From NCBI RefSeq assembly GCF_025751435.1, contig NZ_JAOWKY010000006.1, positions 124,001-188,000 on the forward strand: 64,000 nucleotides of DNA, given 5' to 3'. Source of the stretch: Albidovulum marisflavi. Lineage in GTDB: Bacteria > Pseudomonadota > Alphaproteobacteria > Rhodobacterales > Rhodobacteraceae. Positions within the stretch are counted from its first letter, which is position 1. Every line of letters begins with the position of its first letter. The translations under genes and the position numbers were made by a program. Below the pieces are notes generated by a model. It was not told where the DNA came from, did no database searches, and worked only from the letters and a program-made list of their open reading frames with translations. This document shows, one piece after another, positions 45,680 through 55,715 of this stretch.

Positions 45680-45881
45680 GCGTTGCATTTGGGCCAAGAT
45701 GCAGAATCCGCTTGTCATGGGTTCCGCATCATGCATACAGAAACCGTGACGGAAGGACTTGGGTCCGACCGTCGTGTCTCGCCCGACAGCAAGGTGTAGC
45801 CGCCCGAGGGGTCCGTAATGGGCCTGGGGCGCATACCGGGTGAGGTCCGAGACTGCCCTCTGGATCAGACCAAGAAAGCAC

Positions 45882-46541
45882 ATGAGATCTTCCAAATCCC
45901 GTTCGCGTTCGAAGTCGAACCGTCAGCGTTCGCTCGGCAACATCATCAACCGGGTGTTCGACAGTTCCGGCCCGGAGGGCAAGGTGCGTGGGACGCCGCA
46001 GCAGATAATCGACAAGTATCTGATGCTGGCGCGCGACGCGCAGCTTTCGAATGACCGTGTTGCCGAGCAGAACTTCCTGCAGCATGCGGAACATTACACC
46101 CGCCTTCTTGGCGAGGCTCAGAAAGAGCTTCAGCGCGAGCAGGAACAGCGCCAGCAGCAGAACCAGCAGCAGGGCGGCCACAATGGCGAGCGTAACCATG
46201 GTGGACGTGACCGGTTCGAAAGCAGGGGTGAGCGTAGCGACGACTCGTCCGAGGCGCATGGGCTTGGCGCGGAAACCGACTCCGATGACAGCTCTGGCCT
46301 GGTAGAGACGCCCGAGGCGCGCGCCGCCGTCGGCGAAGACAAGGCGGCCTCTGCCGAGGATGCCGGCGCCGAAGCGGCCCAGACGGAGGGCGAAACCCGC
46401 GCTCCGAGAGAGCCCCGCAAGGAACGCAAGCCCCGCGGCGAGGGCGCGCCGCGCAGTCCGCGCCGCCCCCGCGAGAAGCGGGAGCAGAAGCAGGCAGATG
46501 CTCCGGGTAATTCCGAAGACAACGCATCGGCTGCAGAATAA
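45882..46541 (+). CDS. DUF4167 domain protein with low-complexity tail
   Basis: A 219-residue protein. The conserved N-terminal domain (residues 1-85) is basic at the start (MRSSKSRSRSKSNRQRS) and has RVFDSSGPEGKVRGTPQQI and an AEHYTRLL block. The rest is charged low-complexity: Gln/Glu/Arg runs, an acidic Ser/Asp/Glu patch and a Pro/Arg/Lys tail. The domain is alphaproteobacterial, often next to prmC; its RNA-binding-like composition suggests a role with RNA or ribosomes (inference). The start at 45882 is the first Met of the conserved domain. Confidence 0.85.
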   Translation: MRSSKSRSRSKSNRQRSLGNIINRVFDSSGPEGKVRGTPQQIIDKYLMLARDAQLSNDRVAEQNFLQHAEHYTRLLGEAQKELQREQEQRQQQNQQQGGHNGERNHGGRDRFESRGERSDDSSEAHGLGAETDSDDSSGLVETPEARAAVGEDKAASAEDAGAEAAQTEGETRAPREPRKERKPRGEGAPRSPRRPREKREQKQADAPGNSEDNASAAE

Positions 46542-46542
46542 G

Positions 46543-46571
46543 AAAAACCCCGCCCTTGCCGGCGGGGTTTT
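46543..46571. terminator. Bidirectional terminator between DUF4167 and rsmA
   Basis: AAAACCCCGCC and GGCGGGGTTTT flank a six-base loop. A and T tracts on both sides make it an intrinsic terminator for both convergent genes. Confidence 0.9.
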
Positions 46572-46589
46572 CGTTTCAATGTAGCTTGG

Positions 46590-47435
46590 TCAGCCTGCCT
46601 TCACGATGCGGGCCAGTGCGCAGAACGCCTCAAGCGAAATCTCTTCCGCACGTGCCGTGGGTGGGATGCCGGCAGCAAGCAACCGATCCTCGATATCCGG
46701 AGCAGCGCCTTTCAGGCTGGCGCGCAGCATCTTGCGCCGCTGGTTGAACGCCGCCGCAACCAGGCGCGACAGCGTGGCCGCGTCGGCGGGAAATCGTGGT
46801 TCGGGTAAGGCGGTCAGATGAACGACTGCTGAGTGGATCTTGGGCGGAGGAGTGAACGCCTCGGGCGGCAGCGTCAGGACGATGCGTGCGTCTGTCCGCC
46901 ATTGGGCCAGAAGCGCAAGCCTGCCATAGGCTTTTGATCCGGGCCTCGCCACGATGCGTTCGGCTACTTCCTTCTGGAACATCAGGGTCAGGCTGGACCA
47001 CACTGGCGGCCAGACCGCCGGTGTCAGCCAGCGCACCAGAAGCTCTGTCCCCACGTTGTAGGGCAGGTTCGCGACGATGCGGATTGGAGGCCTCAGGTGG
47101 GCAAGCGGGTCTATGGCCAGTGCGTCAGCGTTCAGAACCTCAAGCCGTCCGGGGTAGGCGGCGGCGACCTCGGCCAATGCGGGCAGGCAGCGGTCATCCT
47201 TTTCAACGGCCAGGACGCGGCGCGCCCCTTCCGCAAGCAAGCCACGTGTCAGACCGCCTGGCCCCGGTCCGATTTCCAGCACGTCCGAATGGGTCAGGTC
47301 GCCCGCCATGCGCGCGATCTTGGCCGTCAGGTTCAGGTCCAGAAGAAAGTTCTGGCCAAGGCTCTTGCGCGCCGAAAGGCCGTGCCGCGCAATCACGTCG
47401 CGCAGCGGGGGAAGACCGTCGATGGTAGCCATCAT
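46590..47435 (-). CDS. rsmA: 16S rRNA dimethyladenosine transferase
   Basis: A 281-residue KsgA-type methyltransferase modifying A1518 and A1519 of 16S r[15 protein letters not shown] at the N-terminus, [17 protein letters not shown] (SAM site) and [13 protein letters not shown] (NLPY catalytic motif) are present. It is the last gene of the minus-strand lptF-to-rsmA run and overlaps pdxA by four bases. Confidence 0.96.
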   Translation of the reverse strand: MMATIDGLPPLRDVIARHGLSARKSLGQNFLLDLNLTAKIARMAGDLTHSDVLEIGPGPGGLTRGLLAEGARRVLAVEKDDRCLPALAEVAAAYPGRLEVLNADALAIDPLAHLRPPIRIVANLPYNVGTELLVRWLTPAVWPPVWSSLTLMFQKEVAERIVARPGSKAYGRLALLAQWRTDARIVLTLPPEAFTPPPKIHSAVVHLTALPEPRFPADAATLSRLVAAAFNQRRKMLRASLKGAAPDIEDRLLAAGIPPTARAEEISLEAFCALARIVKAG

Positions 47436-48415
47436 GTTCGCCCTTTCGACATTTCCGCCGCAAGGCGCAGCGCTGCAACCAGGCTTGTCGGGTCAGCGAC
47501 GCCTTTGCCGGCGATGTCGAAAGCCGTCCCGTGATCGGGCGAGGTCCGGACGAATGGAAGCCCAAGGGTCACATTGACGCCCCCCGCGAAATCCAGCGTC
47601 TTGATCGGGATCAGCGCCTGGTCGTGGTACATGCAGACCGCCGCGTCGTATCCTGCGCGCGCCGCCGGGTGGAACATCGTGTCGGCAGGCAGTGGGCCGA
47701 TGATCGTCATGCCCTCGGACCGCAGTCTGTCCAGGGTGGGCGCGATCAAATCGATCTCTTCCCGTCCCATGGCGCCGCCTTCGCCGGCGTGGGGGTTCAG
47801 CCCGGCGACGGCGATCCGCGGCGCCTCAAGTCCGAAGCTTGTTTCCAACCCGTTGCGCGTTATGCGGATGGTATCCTCCAGCAGGTCGGCGCTAAGGGCG
47901 GACGGAACCTCGGCCAAGGGAACATGGATCGTTGCGGGTACGACGCGAAGGGCGGGGCAGGCCAGCATCATGACCACGCGCCGCACGCCGGCCAGCGAAG
48001 CCAGGTATTCGGTATGGCCGGGAAACGCAAAGCCCGCCCCGTCCTTCAGGGCCTTCTTGCTGATCGGTGCGGTCGTGACGGCCGAGGCCTGGCCCGAACG
48101 CACCAAATCGACGGCGCGCGCGATCACCGCGACCACCTCGGCAGCATTGTCGGGGTCGGGCTGACCAGCAACGGCGGGGTTCGGAAAATCGTGGTGCAGG
48201 ACCGGCAGCACATCGTGGGGCACCCGCGTCGCTTCCTCGGTCGTCGCAATTTCGCGCCAGGATGTCCCGGCGGGCAAGTGACGCGGATCGCCAATCCAGA
48301 AAAAAGGCAGGTCGGCCCCCAGAAGGTGGCGGGCCTTTACGGCGGTTTCTGGCCCGATTCCCGCCGGCTCGCCGCAGGTCAGCGCGACGGGTAGCGCCGG
48401 ATCAGAGCGGGTCAT
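47432..48415 (-). CDS. pdxA: 4-Hydroxythreonine-4-phosphate dehydrogenase
   Basis: A 327-residue enzyme of the deoxyxylulose-dependent pyridoxal phosphate pathway. The metal-binding His in FPGHTEYLA, the [11 protein letters not shown] motif and [14 protein letters not shown] are characteristic. It lies between surA and rsmA with four-base overlaps on both sides, the widely conserved gene order of proteobacteria. Confidence 0.95.
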   Translation of the reverse strand: MTRSDPALPVALTCGEPAGIGPETAVKARHLLGADLPFFWIGDPRHLPAGTSWREIATTEEATRVPHDVLPVLHHDFPNPAVAGQPDPDNAAEVVAVIARAVDLVRSGQASAVTTAPISKKALKDGAGFAFPGHTEYLASLAGVRRVVMMLACPALRVVPATIHVPLAEVPSALSADLLEDTIRITRNGLETSFGLEAPRIAVAGLNPHAGEGGAMGREEIDLIAPTLDRLRSEGMTIIGPLPADTMFHPAARAGYDAAVCMYHDQALIPIKTLDFAGGVNVTLGLPFVRTSPDHGTAFDIAGKGVADPTSLVAALRLAAEMSKGRT

Positions 48416-49698
48416 GGCCGCGTGATGATGGCGTTCGCGCGAAGTTCGGCCAGATAGGTGCCCGCCAATGCGCTCAGGCGCTGGTCAACAAGCTCCGAAC
48501 GCACAACATCGGTCGAAGGGCCCCGGGCGAAACCAAGCTTGTCGTCGATCCTGGGCCGCTCATCGGTGTCGACGGCGGTAACGGGGACTTCGGCCGAGCC
48601 CAGTGCGGTCACGGCATTACGGTCGCACAGCATCAAAACCACCTGTGCGCCCCCGCGGCTGAGTGTCGCGTCCATCTCGTTCTCATCAAGGCCGGACAGG
48701 ACGCCTGCGATATCGCCGGGCACCTGCGACAGGGGCCGCACATCCTGCTGAAGCTGGCCGGCCGAGTGGTTCCGGGCGTATTCGTAGAGCTCGCCACAGG
48801 TCTGCACTTCGGCGCGCAACCGGTTGACCTCGGCCATCGCTTCGGCGCTGCCGGCGCCGGGGATGGCGAACTGCGCATATTCGACGGTTATGTTGGCCGC
48901 GTCGATCGATCCGCCCTGATCGACCGCGCGCAGCCGCACGATGGCGATCGCATCCGTGACCGGGACGGGGGGGCTTACCTGACCCGGCTGCATCTGCATC
49001 AGAGCGGCGCGCAGGGGCACCGGAAGGTTCGTGAGTGGGATCCAGCCGATCTGGCCCCCGTTTTCCCTGGACGGCGCTGCGGAAAACTCGCGCGCTGCGG
49101 CGGCGAACGCGCCTTCGGTGGTCAGCGTCTGGGACAGTTCCATCGCCATGTCGCGCTGATCAAGGAAGGTCGCAGAGGTGGTCGGTATCAGTATTTCCGA
49201 AATCAGGACCCTGGGTCCTTCACCGCGGCCGCGTTCGATCGAAGTCGCGCGGGCGATGTCCGCGTCCGTGACAACCACGCGGCTGGCGAACTTGGCGCGG
49301 ACGAGTTCGCGCCACAGCAGCCCTGCCTTTACGAAGTCGCGGTAGGTTTCGGGCGCGATGCCGCCCTGGCCGATGGCTTCCAGGAATTGCGGAAGCTCCA
49401 GGTTCGCACGGCCCGCAAACTCTTCCATCCCGGCAGTCAACTGTTCGGGCGTGACGGTGATGCCTTCGCGTTCGGCCGCTTCCATGCGCAGCCGGTCCTC
49501 GATCAGGCCGCGTTCGGCATCGGCGGCGTGATCACCCGGGATGCGCAGGATCTCCAGGAACTTGATGCGCTGGTCCAGCTCGTAGCCGGTGATGACCCTG
49601 TCGTTGACCGTGATGGCCGGAGCGAAATCACCCTGCGCCTGCGCCATCGGCGCGACAAGGGAAAGGGCAAGGCCAACCAGAAGGGGGATAACGCGCAT
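48412..49698 (-). CDS. surA: SurA-like periplasmic peptidyl-prolyl isomerase/chaperone
   Basis: A 428-residue exported chaperone for outer-membrane proteins. Signal peptide MRVIPLLVGLALSLVAPMAQA; SurA N-terminal domain (ITVNDRVITGYELDQRI) to about 160; a parvulin domain (about 165-270) with GGQIGWIPL. The second PPIase domain seems absent or degenerate, as in many alphaproteobacteria. The start at 49698 is set by the signal peptide; the ribosome site is weak, and lptD ends 53 bases upstream. SurA delivers LptD and porins, matching its neighbours. Confidence 0.88.
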   Translation of the reverse strand: MRVIPLLVGLALSLVAPMAQAQGDFAPAITVNDRVITGYELDQRIKFLEILRIPGDHAADAERGLIEDRLRMEAAEREGITVTPEQLTAGMEEFAGRANLELPQFLEAIGQGGIAPETYRDFVKAGLLWRELVRAKFASRVVVTDADIARATSIERGRGEGPRVLISEILIPTTSATFLDQRDMAMELSQTLTTEGAFAAAAREFSAAPSRENGGQIGWIPLTNLPVPLRAALMQMQPGQVSPPVPVTDAIAIVRLRAVDQGGSIDAANITVEYAQFAIPGAGSAEAMAEVNRLRAEVQTCGELYEYARNHSAGQLQQDVRPLSQVPGDIAGVLSGLDENEMDATLSRGGAQVVLMLCDRNAVTALGSAEVPVTAVDTDERPRIDDKLGFARGPSTDVVRSELVDQRLSALAGTYLAELRANAIITRP

Positions 49699-49751
49699 CG
49701 TCACAGTCCGTCTGCTCTTCTTTTCATGTTCACGGGGCCACCGCCCCGGGT

Positions 49752-51893
49752 TCAGCGGGCGCAACTGCGCCTGTATGACCGTCCGTCGTAGCCCGAGCCT
49801 ATCCCGCCCAGTGTCACCGACAGGTTGAAGTCCGTCGTCGGCGTCACACTAGTCGAGGACGTGAACCGACGCGAGAGGGAAAGATCAATCAGCGCGCATT
49901 CGGTCCGGTACTCAAGGCCAAGCCCCGCGTAGCCTGTTCGGCTTGCCGTAAAATCGTGCCGCCCCTCGACCCGTGCCCGCCAGCCATCGCTCACCTGCCA
50001 CGATCCTGCAAGCCAAAGCTCGGAGGTGTCCGTCCCCCTGTCTTCCGCCGGATCCGCCTCGAGCATGAGATAGGATGTGGACACGCCGAAGTCCGGGCGC
50101 TGCCAGGACAGCGACAGGCTGTTGCGCGTCAGGCTTAGATCGTCGTCGAAAAGCGCGCGTCCGACGAAGGTCAGCCCCTGGGGCAACTGAACCTGTCCTG
50201 AGATAAGCCAGTCGGACAAGGTTCCGCTGAGGCCCGAGCTTTCGGTGAACTGTCCCAGGTCCTCGTCGCGCCAGACGCGCCCGCCCGTCAGCGTCATGCT
50301 CCAGCCGTCCGGGTCATAACGCGTCCAGCTCAGGCCCAGGTTCGTGCGCAAACCGCGTTCGCGAAGGTCAATTCCGGCAAAGCGGTCCAGAGAAAAAAGG
50401 TTGCCTTCGTCAAACTCGACAAGCGCGCTGTCCTCGTTAGGCACGGCATCGCTGCTTTCGGGGGTCCAGACCATCTGAGCGACCGGTTCAAGGACGTGAA
50501 CCGCCCCGCCAGCCCCGGATTTCAGCAGTGGCCAGCGTAGTTCCGCCCCCAGGGTCGGCGTCGCGCGGGTCACGGTTCCGGGGAAGCTTTCATCCTGCGC
50601 GATCGAGTAGAAATCGACCGACAGGTCGAACATGCCCGAAGCCAAGATCCCGTTGCCCAGCACCCAGTTGCGCCGCCAGTCGACACCCAGCGATGCGCGC
50701 GCCACGTCTCGGCCGTCGGTCACGCCGTCGCCGTTTGCGTCGGTGTCGATGTCCGATGGCCGGTAGAAGCCGCGCGTCTGGAACCGGAATCCGCCTTCGC
50801 CGCCGAAGGGGGAAAAGCGGCGCTCGTACTCAAGCGCGCCCAGCATGGTGGGGGTGGTGCTGTTGCTCTCGCCCTCCCGGATCGAGTGGTAGTTCGCGAT
50901 CGACCCGTGGATGTACTCGTTGCGACGTGTCCGGGTGATGTCCACGCCTGTTCGGAGCCGGTCTTCGTCCGAAATCCCGTAGTCCAGCAGATAGGCCGGG
51001 TCCGAGACGACCCTCAGTTCGCCCGTCAGGATGAAGTCATCCTGCAGGCGGAAACGGCCCGTCCCGAACAGATAACCCCGATCCTCGTCAGGCAGTATGT
51101 CGTCGCGCGACACGGCGCCTTCAACCGTGACCTGGCCGTTCACGAAGGCTTGGCGGTACCGAAGTTCAAGCGTTGTCGTGCCAGATGACAGGTAGGGCGT
51201 GAGCGTCAGATCCCGGCTTTCGCCGATGGCGATGAAGTAGGGTAGTTTCACCCCCGTTCCGAGGGTCGAGGTCGACCGTACGCGCGGCAGCAGGAAGCCG
51301 GTCGCCCGGTCGAGCGTCGGGTCCGGCATTCGAAGCCAGGGCGTATAGAAGACCGGCACGCCCATGATCCGGAACTGGGCCTGGTCGAAGTAAAGCTGCC
51401 GCTCCTCCTGGTCGTGGACCACCTTGTTGGCCCGGATCTCCCACAGCGGCACGGGATTTGCGGGGCAGACCTCGCAGGCTGAGGCGACGATCCGCTCCAT
51501 CCTCGTGTAGCGGCCCGCCTCGCGCGTGATCGAATTCGCCGCAATCTGCATCTGCTGGTCGATCATGAGCCGGGCGCTTTCCAGAATGCCGTCGGTCATG
51601 TCGCGCGACAGCTTTGCACCGTCCGCAAGCAGCAGGAAGCCGTGACCGTCATCCAGCCGGACAGGACCCGTAATCGTCAGGTTGTCGGTCGCGGGATCGT
51701 AGACGATCGACTGGGCCGACAGGTGCGCCCCTTCGAAGAAGACCTCGACATGGCCCTCGGCGGTCAGGGTTCCCGTGCCGGTCAGAAAAATCCGGTCCGC
51801 GATCAGGGTCGCGGCATCCTGCGCTGACGCGGGCGCCAATGCCGGCCCCGCCGCGAACAGCCAAACAGCCAGAAGAAGGGACTTCCGTTTCAT
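49752..51893 (-). CDS. lptD: LPS assembly outer-membrane protein LptD
   Basis: A 713-residue outer-membrane barrel that inserts lipopolysaccharide. Signal peptide of about 24 residues; an OstA/LptA-like beta-jellyroll (about 25-140: LTAEGHVEVFFEGAHLSAQSI); a cysteine pair in ACEVCPANP; then barrel strands to the C-terminus. Its function depends on SurA, encoded next, and LptFG, encoded upstream and overlapping by four bases. Confidence 0.94.
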   Translation of the reverse strand: MKRKSLLLAVWLFAAGPALAPASAQDAATLIADRIFLTGTGTLTAEGHVEVFFEGAHLSAQSIVYDPATDNLTITGPVRLDDGHGFLLLADGAKLSRDMTDGILESARLMIDQQMQIAANSITREAGRYTRMERIVASACEVCPANPVPLWEIRANKVVHDQEERQLYFDQAQFRIMGVPVFYTPWLRMPDPTLDRATGFLLPRVRSTSTLGTGVKLPYFIAIGESRDLTLTPYLSSGTTTLELRYRQAFVNGQVTVEGAVSRDDILPDEDRGYLFGTGRFRLQDDFILTGELRVVSDPAYLLDYGISDEDRLRTGVDITRTRRNEYIHGSIANYHSIREGESNSTTPTMLGALEYERRFSPFGGEGGFRFQTRGFYRPSDIDTDANGDGVTDGRDVARASLGVDWRRNWVLGNGILASGMFDLSVDFYSIAQDESFPGTVTRATPTLGAELRWPLLKSGAGGAVHVLEPVAQMVWTPESSDAVPNEDSALVEFDEGNLFSLDRFAGIDLRERGLRTNLGLSWTRYDPDGWSMTLTGGRVWRDEDLGQFTESSGLSGTLSDWLISGQVQLPQGLTFVGRALFDDDLSLTRNSLSLSWQRPDFGVSTSYLMLEADPAEDRGTDTSELWLAGSWQVSDGWRARVEGRHDFTASRTGYAGLGLEYRTECALIDLSLSRRFTSSTSVTPTTDFNLSVTLGGIGSGYDGRSYRRSCAR

Positions 51894-52978
51894 CCTTCCT
51901 CCAGATGCAGAAGCAGGCCAAGCGCAAGGAACGTCGCGGCGACCGGTGGGCTCCAGGCCGCAAGCATAACCGGGATCTGGCCGTTTTCACCCAAGACCTG
52001 CGCGAAGTTGCGCAGGAAGAATATCGCATACCCTGAAACGATCGCCAGAAGCACCAATAGACCGGTGTGTCCGAAGCGGACGTGGCGCATGGTGAAGCCC
52101 GCACCGATCATCACCATGGCCGCCAGAAGCAGCGGCAGGGCAAGTTCCATCTGGAACCAGACCATATGCGCCCGTGCCGAAAAGCCCGCGCTTTGCAGCC
52201 CGGCGATGAAGTCCGGCAAGTCCCAGACCGGAATGGTCGACGGCTGTCCGAAACTGTCGCGGATACGGTCCGCCGTCAGGTCCGAGGGCAGAACGAGGAC
52301 GTCGGCAAGTGTCGAGCGGGCCTCGGCGTTAAGGTTTGCCTGCAGCGGCCATTCCTTGGTGTCCGAAAGTCTCCAGCCGCCGGTCTCCAGCACCGCGCGT
52401 GCGGCGCTGATGCGGCGGGCGGGATGGCCTTCTTGCGTCAAGGTCAGGAAGGTCACGTTCGACAGCACGGTGCCGTCGGGGTTCGACCTTTCGGCATGGA
52501 TGACAGTCTGGCCCTCGGTGCCGCCCTGGCGAAGCCAGAAGCCTTCGCCGCTTACGGACAGCGTGCTGGCAGCGCCACCCTGCTGGCCAGAGCGCAGTTC
52601 GTACGCCCGCGTCGTTCCCGCCGCGATCGGATTCAGAACGGCGACGGCCAGCGCGCCGATCAGCAGGGCGGTGACGACCGGTGCCATCAGCGTGACCAGC
52701 GCGGAACGTCCCGCGGCCCGCGTGATGACCAGTTCGGAGCTGCGCGCAAGTGACAGGAAAAGCCCGACGGTGCTCAGGATCACGATCAGAGGCAGGATGC
52801 GGTAGATCGAGGATGGCACATTAAGAACCGCCAGCCCGGCGGCGTCCGCCATTCCGATCCCGGAAAAGCGCCGCACCTGCTCAACCATCTCAACCAAGGT
52901 CATCAGCAGCAGGAACCCGCCGAAGACCATGAGGAAGAAGGTCAGAAAGCGCCGCGCGATGTAAAGGGTCAGTGTCAT
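51890..52978 (-). CDS. lptG: LPS export ABC transporter permease LptG
   Basis: A 362-residue inner-membrane permease. MTLTLYIARRFLTFFLMVF begins the first of six helices; three follow before the periplasmic jellyroll (about 130-260) and three after. With LptF and LptB it drives LPS extraction. The start at 52978 overlaps lptF by four bases. Confidence 0.94.
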   Translation of the reverse strand: MTLTLYIARRFLTFFLMVFGGFLLLMTLVEMVEQVRRFSGIGMADAAGLAVLNVPSSIYRILPLIVILSTVGLFLSLARSSELVITRAAGRSALVTLMAPVVTALLIGALAVAVLNPIAAGTTRAYELRSGQQGGAASTLSVSGEGFWLRQGGTEGQTVIHAERSNPDGTVLSNVTFLTLTQEGHPARRISAARAVLETGGWRLSDTKEWPLQANLNAEARSTLADVLVLPSDLTADRIRDSFGQPSTIPVWDLPDFIAGLQSAGFSARAHMVWFQMELALPLLLAAMVMIGAGFTMRHVRFGHTGLLVLLAIVSGYAIFFLRNFAQVLGENGQIPVMLAAWSPPVAATFLALGLLLHLEEG

Positions 52979-54120
52979 GCCGCTGCCCCCGTTTCTTGCC
53001 GCACCCTGCGTGTTTTTCCAGCGTAGGCCAGCATCGCCAGCGCCACGCCCAAACCCGCAAGCGCCGGAAGGTAGGCCAGAGGCCAGAGCGCGGCGTTTGA
53101 CCGGCCAAATCCCGTCGCCACGTTGACCAGAAGCTGCACGCCGATAAGGCAAACCGTTGCAGCGATGATCTGGCGCCAAAGGCCCAAGCGGCTGAACTCA
53201 CCCATCATCAGCGCCGAAAACCCCAGAATCGCCGCGACCAGCGCAAGAAGGGGCTGCGCAAGCCGTTCGTGCCCTTCGAATAGCAGGACGGCGCGGCTTT
53301 CGCCGACCTGCGCCTGTGTTTGCTCGCTTGCCGCAAGAAGCGCCGGCGTCGAAAGTTCCTCGATCTGAATCGCGCGCCCGCGGGACCGGGACACCAGCGC
53401 GCCGATGTCGAAGGAAAAATCGGAAAATCGCGTCACGGTCAGGCGCCCGCTGTCGGCTTCGTAAAGCTGCGCCATGCCGTCGAACATCACAAGCTTCGGT
53501 CCCGTGTCGCTGCGCACGATCAGCGCGCGCTGCGCCGTGTATGTCGTCGAGGTGCCGCGCGCTGCCGCACCGCTTTTGGCCTGACGCGAGTCGGACAGGA
53601 ATATCTGGCGCAGTTCGCCCTGTGGCGTGATCTCGCGCACGTAAAACGTGACGCCGGCGCCCGGATGGACGAAGGTCCCCTCGGACAGCAGGCGCGCCGA
53701 GACATTGGCCGCGATGTCGTCGTTGCGGTTCGCAAGTTGCGTACGGCTGGCCGGGACCAGGACATGCACAAGGATGGCCATCAACAGCGCGACGGAAAAG
53801 CCGAAGTAGAACACCGGCCTCGCCATCCGAAACGGCGAAAAGCCCGTGGCGCGCATCACCACCAGTTCGCTTTCGCTGGTCAGGCGGTTGGTGGCGTAGA
53901 CCGCCGCGATGAAGGCTGCGATCGGCAGCACGATGCGGATGACGTAGGGTAGAGTGAGTGCTGTGAATTCAAGGAAGGTCCATGCGGACTGCCCGTCCGC
54001 GATAAGCCTGTCAAACAGCCGAACCGCGCGGTTGACCCAGTAGACCGCTACCAGGACGAGCGCGAAGAAGCCGAATAGCATCATCAGCTGCGACAGCATG
54101 TACCTGTCGAATCTGGACAC
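52975..54120 (-). CDS. lptF: LPS export ABC transporter permease LptF
   Basis: A 381-residue inner-membrane permease. RFDRYMLSQLMMLFGFFALV and NRLTSESELVVMRATGFSP (coupling helix region) are typical; a periplasmic domain of about 140 residues follows, then three helices. No ATG fits: GTG at 54120 (VSRFDRYM) is chosen, with GTG 54138 as an alternative. First gene of the lptF-lptG-lptD-surA-pdxA-rsmA run; pepA is divergent 125 bases away. Confidence 0.93.
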   Translation of the reverse strand: MSRFDRYMLSQLMMLFGFFALVLVAVYWVNRAVRLFDRLIADGQSAWTFLEFTALTLPYVIRIVLPIAAFIAAVYATNRLTSESELVVMRATGFSPFRMARPVFYFGFSVALLMAILVHVLVPASRTQLANRNDDIAANVSARLLSEGTFVHPGAGVTFYVREITPQGELRQIFLSDSRQAKSGAAARGTSTTYTAQRALIVRSDTGPKLVMFDGMAQLYEADSGRLTVTRFSDFSFDIGALVSRSRGRAIQIEELSTPALLAASEQTQAQVGESRAVLLFEGHERLAQPLLALVAAILGFSALMMGEFSRLGLWRQIIAATVCLIGVQLLVNVATGFGRSNAALWPLAYLPALAGLGVALAMLAYAGKTRRVRQETGAAA

Positions 54121-54207
54121 CCCAACTATCCCCAACACGTTCTTCCGCCCCTTTCCCTAGCCCAAAGCGGGGACGGGGGGAACCAATATCTAGCCAAGAG
54201 CAGGGGC

Positions 54208-54233
54208 CTTGGTTAGGGTCCGGCAAAACCAAG
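54208..54233 (+). repeat. CTTGGTT-N12-AACCAAG inverted repeat before pepA
   Basis: Perfect seven-base arms, 12 bases before the pepA start codon. It could form a leader hairpin close to the ribosome site (CCGGAGAATGCC) or be an operator. Confidence 0.35.
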
Positions 54234-54245
54234 CCGGAGAATGCC

Positions 54246-55715
54246 ATGACCAGCCCCGTAGATATCCGCTTTGTCACCGCGACGCCCGAGGAAACCGCGG
54301 CGTTCGAGGGGCGGATCGTCCTGATTCTCGATCCGGAGGCCAAGCTCGGAAGCGACGCGCGGCGCCTTGACCGGGCAGCTCGGGGCGCGATTTCGCGCGC
54401 GATCGGCGGTAAGGCCTGGGGCAAGCTCAAGGCGGGCGAGGCGATGGAACTGGGCTATCCCGCCGGGATCGCGGCCGAGGCGCTGCAACTGGTCAAGCTG
54501 CCCCGCAAATGCAGCGTGGATGAGGCGCGCAAGGCCGGAGCGGCGATCGGCAAGGCGCTGTCGGAAGCGGGGGCGCTTGTGCTGGCGGGCGCTCATGCGC
54601 AGGCGGCGGAGATCTCCTTCGGCCTCGCGCTCAGGGCTTATGAGTTCGACATCTATCATTCGGCCGATAAGTCGCACAAAGGCGGCGTCACGTTTTCGGT
54701 GGCAAAGCCAGAGGCGGTCGCGGCGGCCGCCCAGCCCCTGATGGCGCTTGCCGAGGGCGTGTTCTTTACCCGCGACCTGGTCAACGAACCTGCGAACGTC
54801 CTGACGACGATCGATTTTGCCGCGCGGCTTGCCGCGATGCAGGAGTTGGGGCTTGAGGTCGAGATCCTGGAAGAAGAGGACCTTGCAAGGCTTGGCATGC
54901 GCGCGCTTCTGGGCGTGGGGCAGGGCTCTGAAACCCCGTCGAAGGTCGTCGTCATGCAGTGGAATGGCGGCAAGAAGGGGGACGCCCCCTTCGCGCTGGT
55001 TGGCAAGGGGGTCGTCTTCGACACCGGCGGCATCTCGATCAAGCCCGCGGGCGGCATGGAGGAGATGACGATGGACATGGGCGGCGCGGGCGTCGTGGCG
55101 GGGGTCATGCGCACGCTGGCGCTGCGCCGCGCCAAGGCCAACGTCGTCGGCATCGTGGGGCTGGTCGAGAACATGCCCGACGGCAAGGCCCAGCGGCCCG
55201 GCGACATCGTGAAATCGATGAAGGGCGACACCATCGAGGTCATCAACACCGACGCCGAGGGGCGCCTGGTTCTGGCCGATATCCTCTGGTACGCTCAGGA
55301 CCGCTTCAAACCGACCGGGATGATCAACCTTGCCACGCTGACCGGGGCCATCATCATTGCGCTTGGCCACGAAAACGCCGGCGTGTTTGCCAATGACGAC
55401 AAGCTGGCCGGCGCGCTTCTTGCCGCGGCGGCGGCGGAAGGAGAGGGCGCCTGGCGCATGCCGATGGGCGGCGCCTACGACAAGCTGATCAAGTCGCGGC
55501 TGGCCGACATGAAGAACACCGGCGGCCGCCCCGCGGGGTCGATCACCGCGGCCCAGTTCCTTCGCCGCTTCGTCCACGACGACACGCCCTGGTGTCATAT
55601 CGACATTGCGGGCGTGACGCTGCCGCCTTCGGAAACCACGCTGGCGCCCAAGGGCGCGACGGGTTGGGGGGTCATGACGCTGAACCGGCTTGTGCGGGAC
55701 ATGCTGGAACGCTGA
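54246..55715 (+). CDS. pepA: Leucyl aminopeptidase
   Basis: A 489-residue M17 aminopeptidase with two metals. The signature NTDAEGRLVLAD lies near residue 335, VGKGVVFDTGGISIKP near 252 holds the catalytic Lys, and GAIIIALGHENAG follows. Some PepA proteins also bind DNA; nothing here tests that. GGAGAATGCC precedes the start. holC overlaps the stop by one base. Confidence 0.95.
   Translation: MTSPVDIRFVTATPEETAAFEGRIVLILDPEAKLGSDARRLDRAARGAISRAIGGKAWGKLKAGEAMELGYPAGIAAEALQLVKLPRKCSVDEARKAGAAIGKALSEAGALVLAGAHAQAAEISFGLALRAYEFDIYHSADKSHKGGVTFSVAKPEAVAAAAQPLMALAEGVFFTRDLVNEPANVLTTIDFAARLAAMQELGLEVEILEEEDLARLGMRALLGVGQGSETPSKVVVMQWNGGKKGDAPFALVGKGVVFDTGGISIKPAGGMEEMTMDMGGAGVVAGVMRTLALRRAKANVVGIVGLVENMPDGKAQRPGDIVKSMKGDTIEVINTDAEGRLVLADILWYAQDRFKPTGMINLATLTGAIIIALGHENAGVFANDDKLAGALLAAAAAEGEGAWRMPMGGAYDKLIKSRLADMKNTGGRPAGSITAAQFLRRFVHDDTPWCHIDIAGVTLPPSETTLAPKGATGWGVMTLNRLVRDMLER

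Noticed and set aside
46051-46541. Gln/Glu/Arg-rich repeats in DUF4167 as a DNA repeat
   Set aside because: The repeat is at amino-acid composition level only; no tandem DNA unit is evident.
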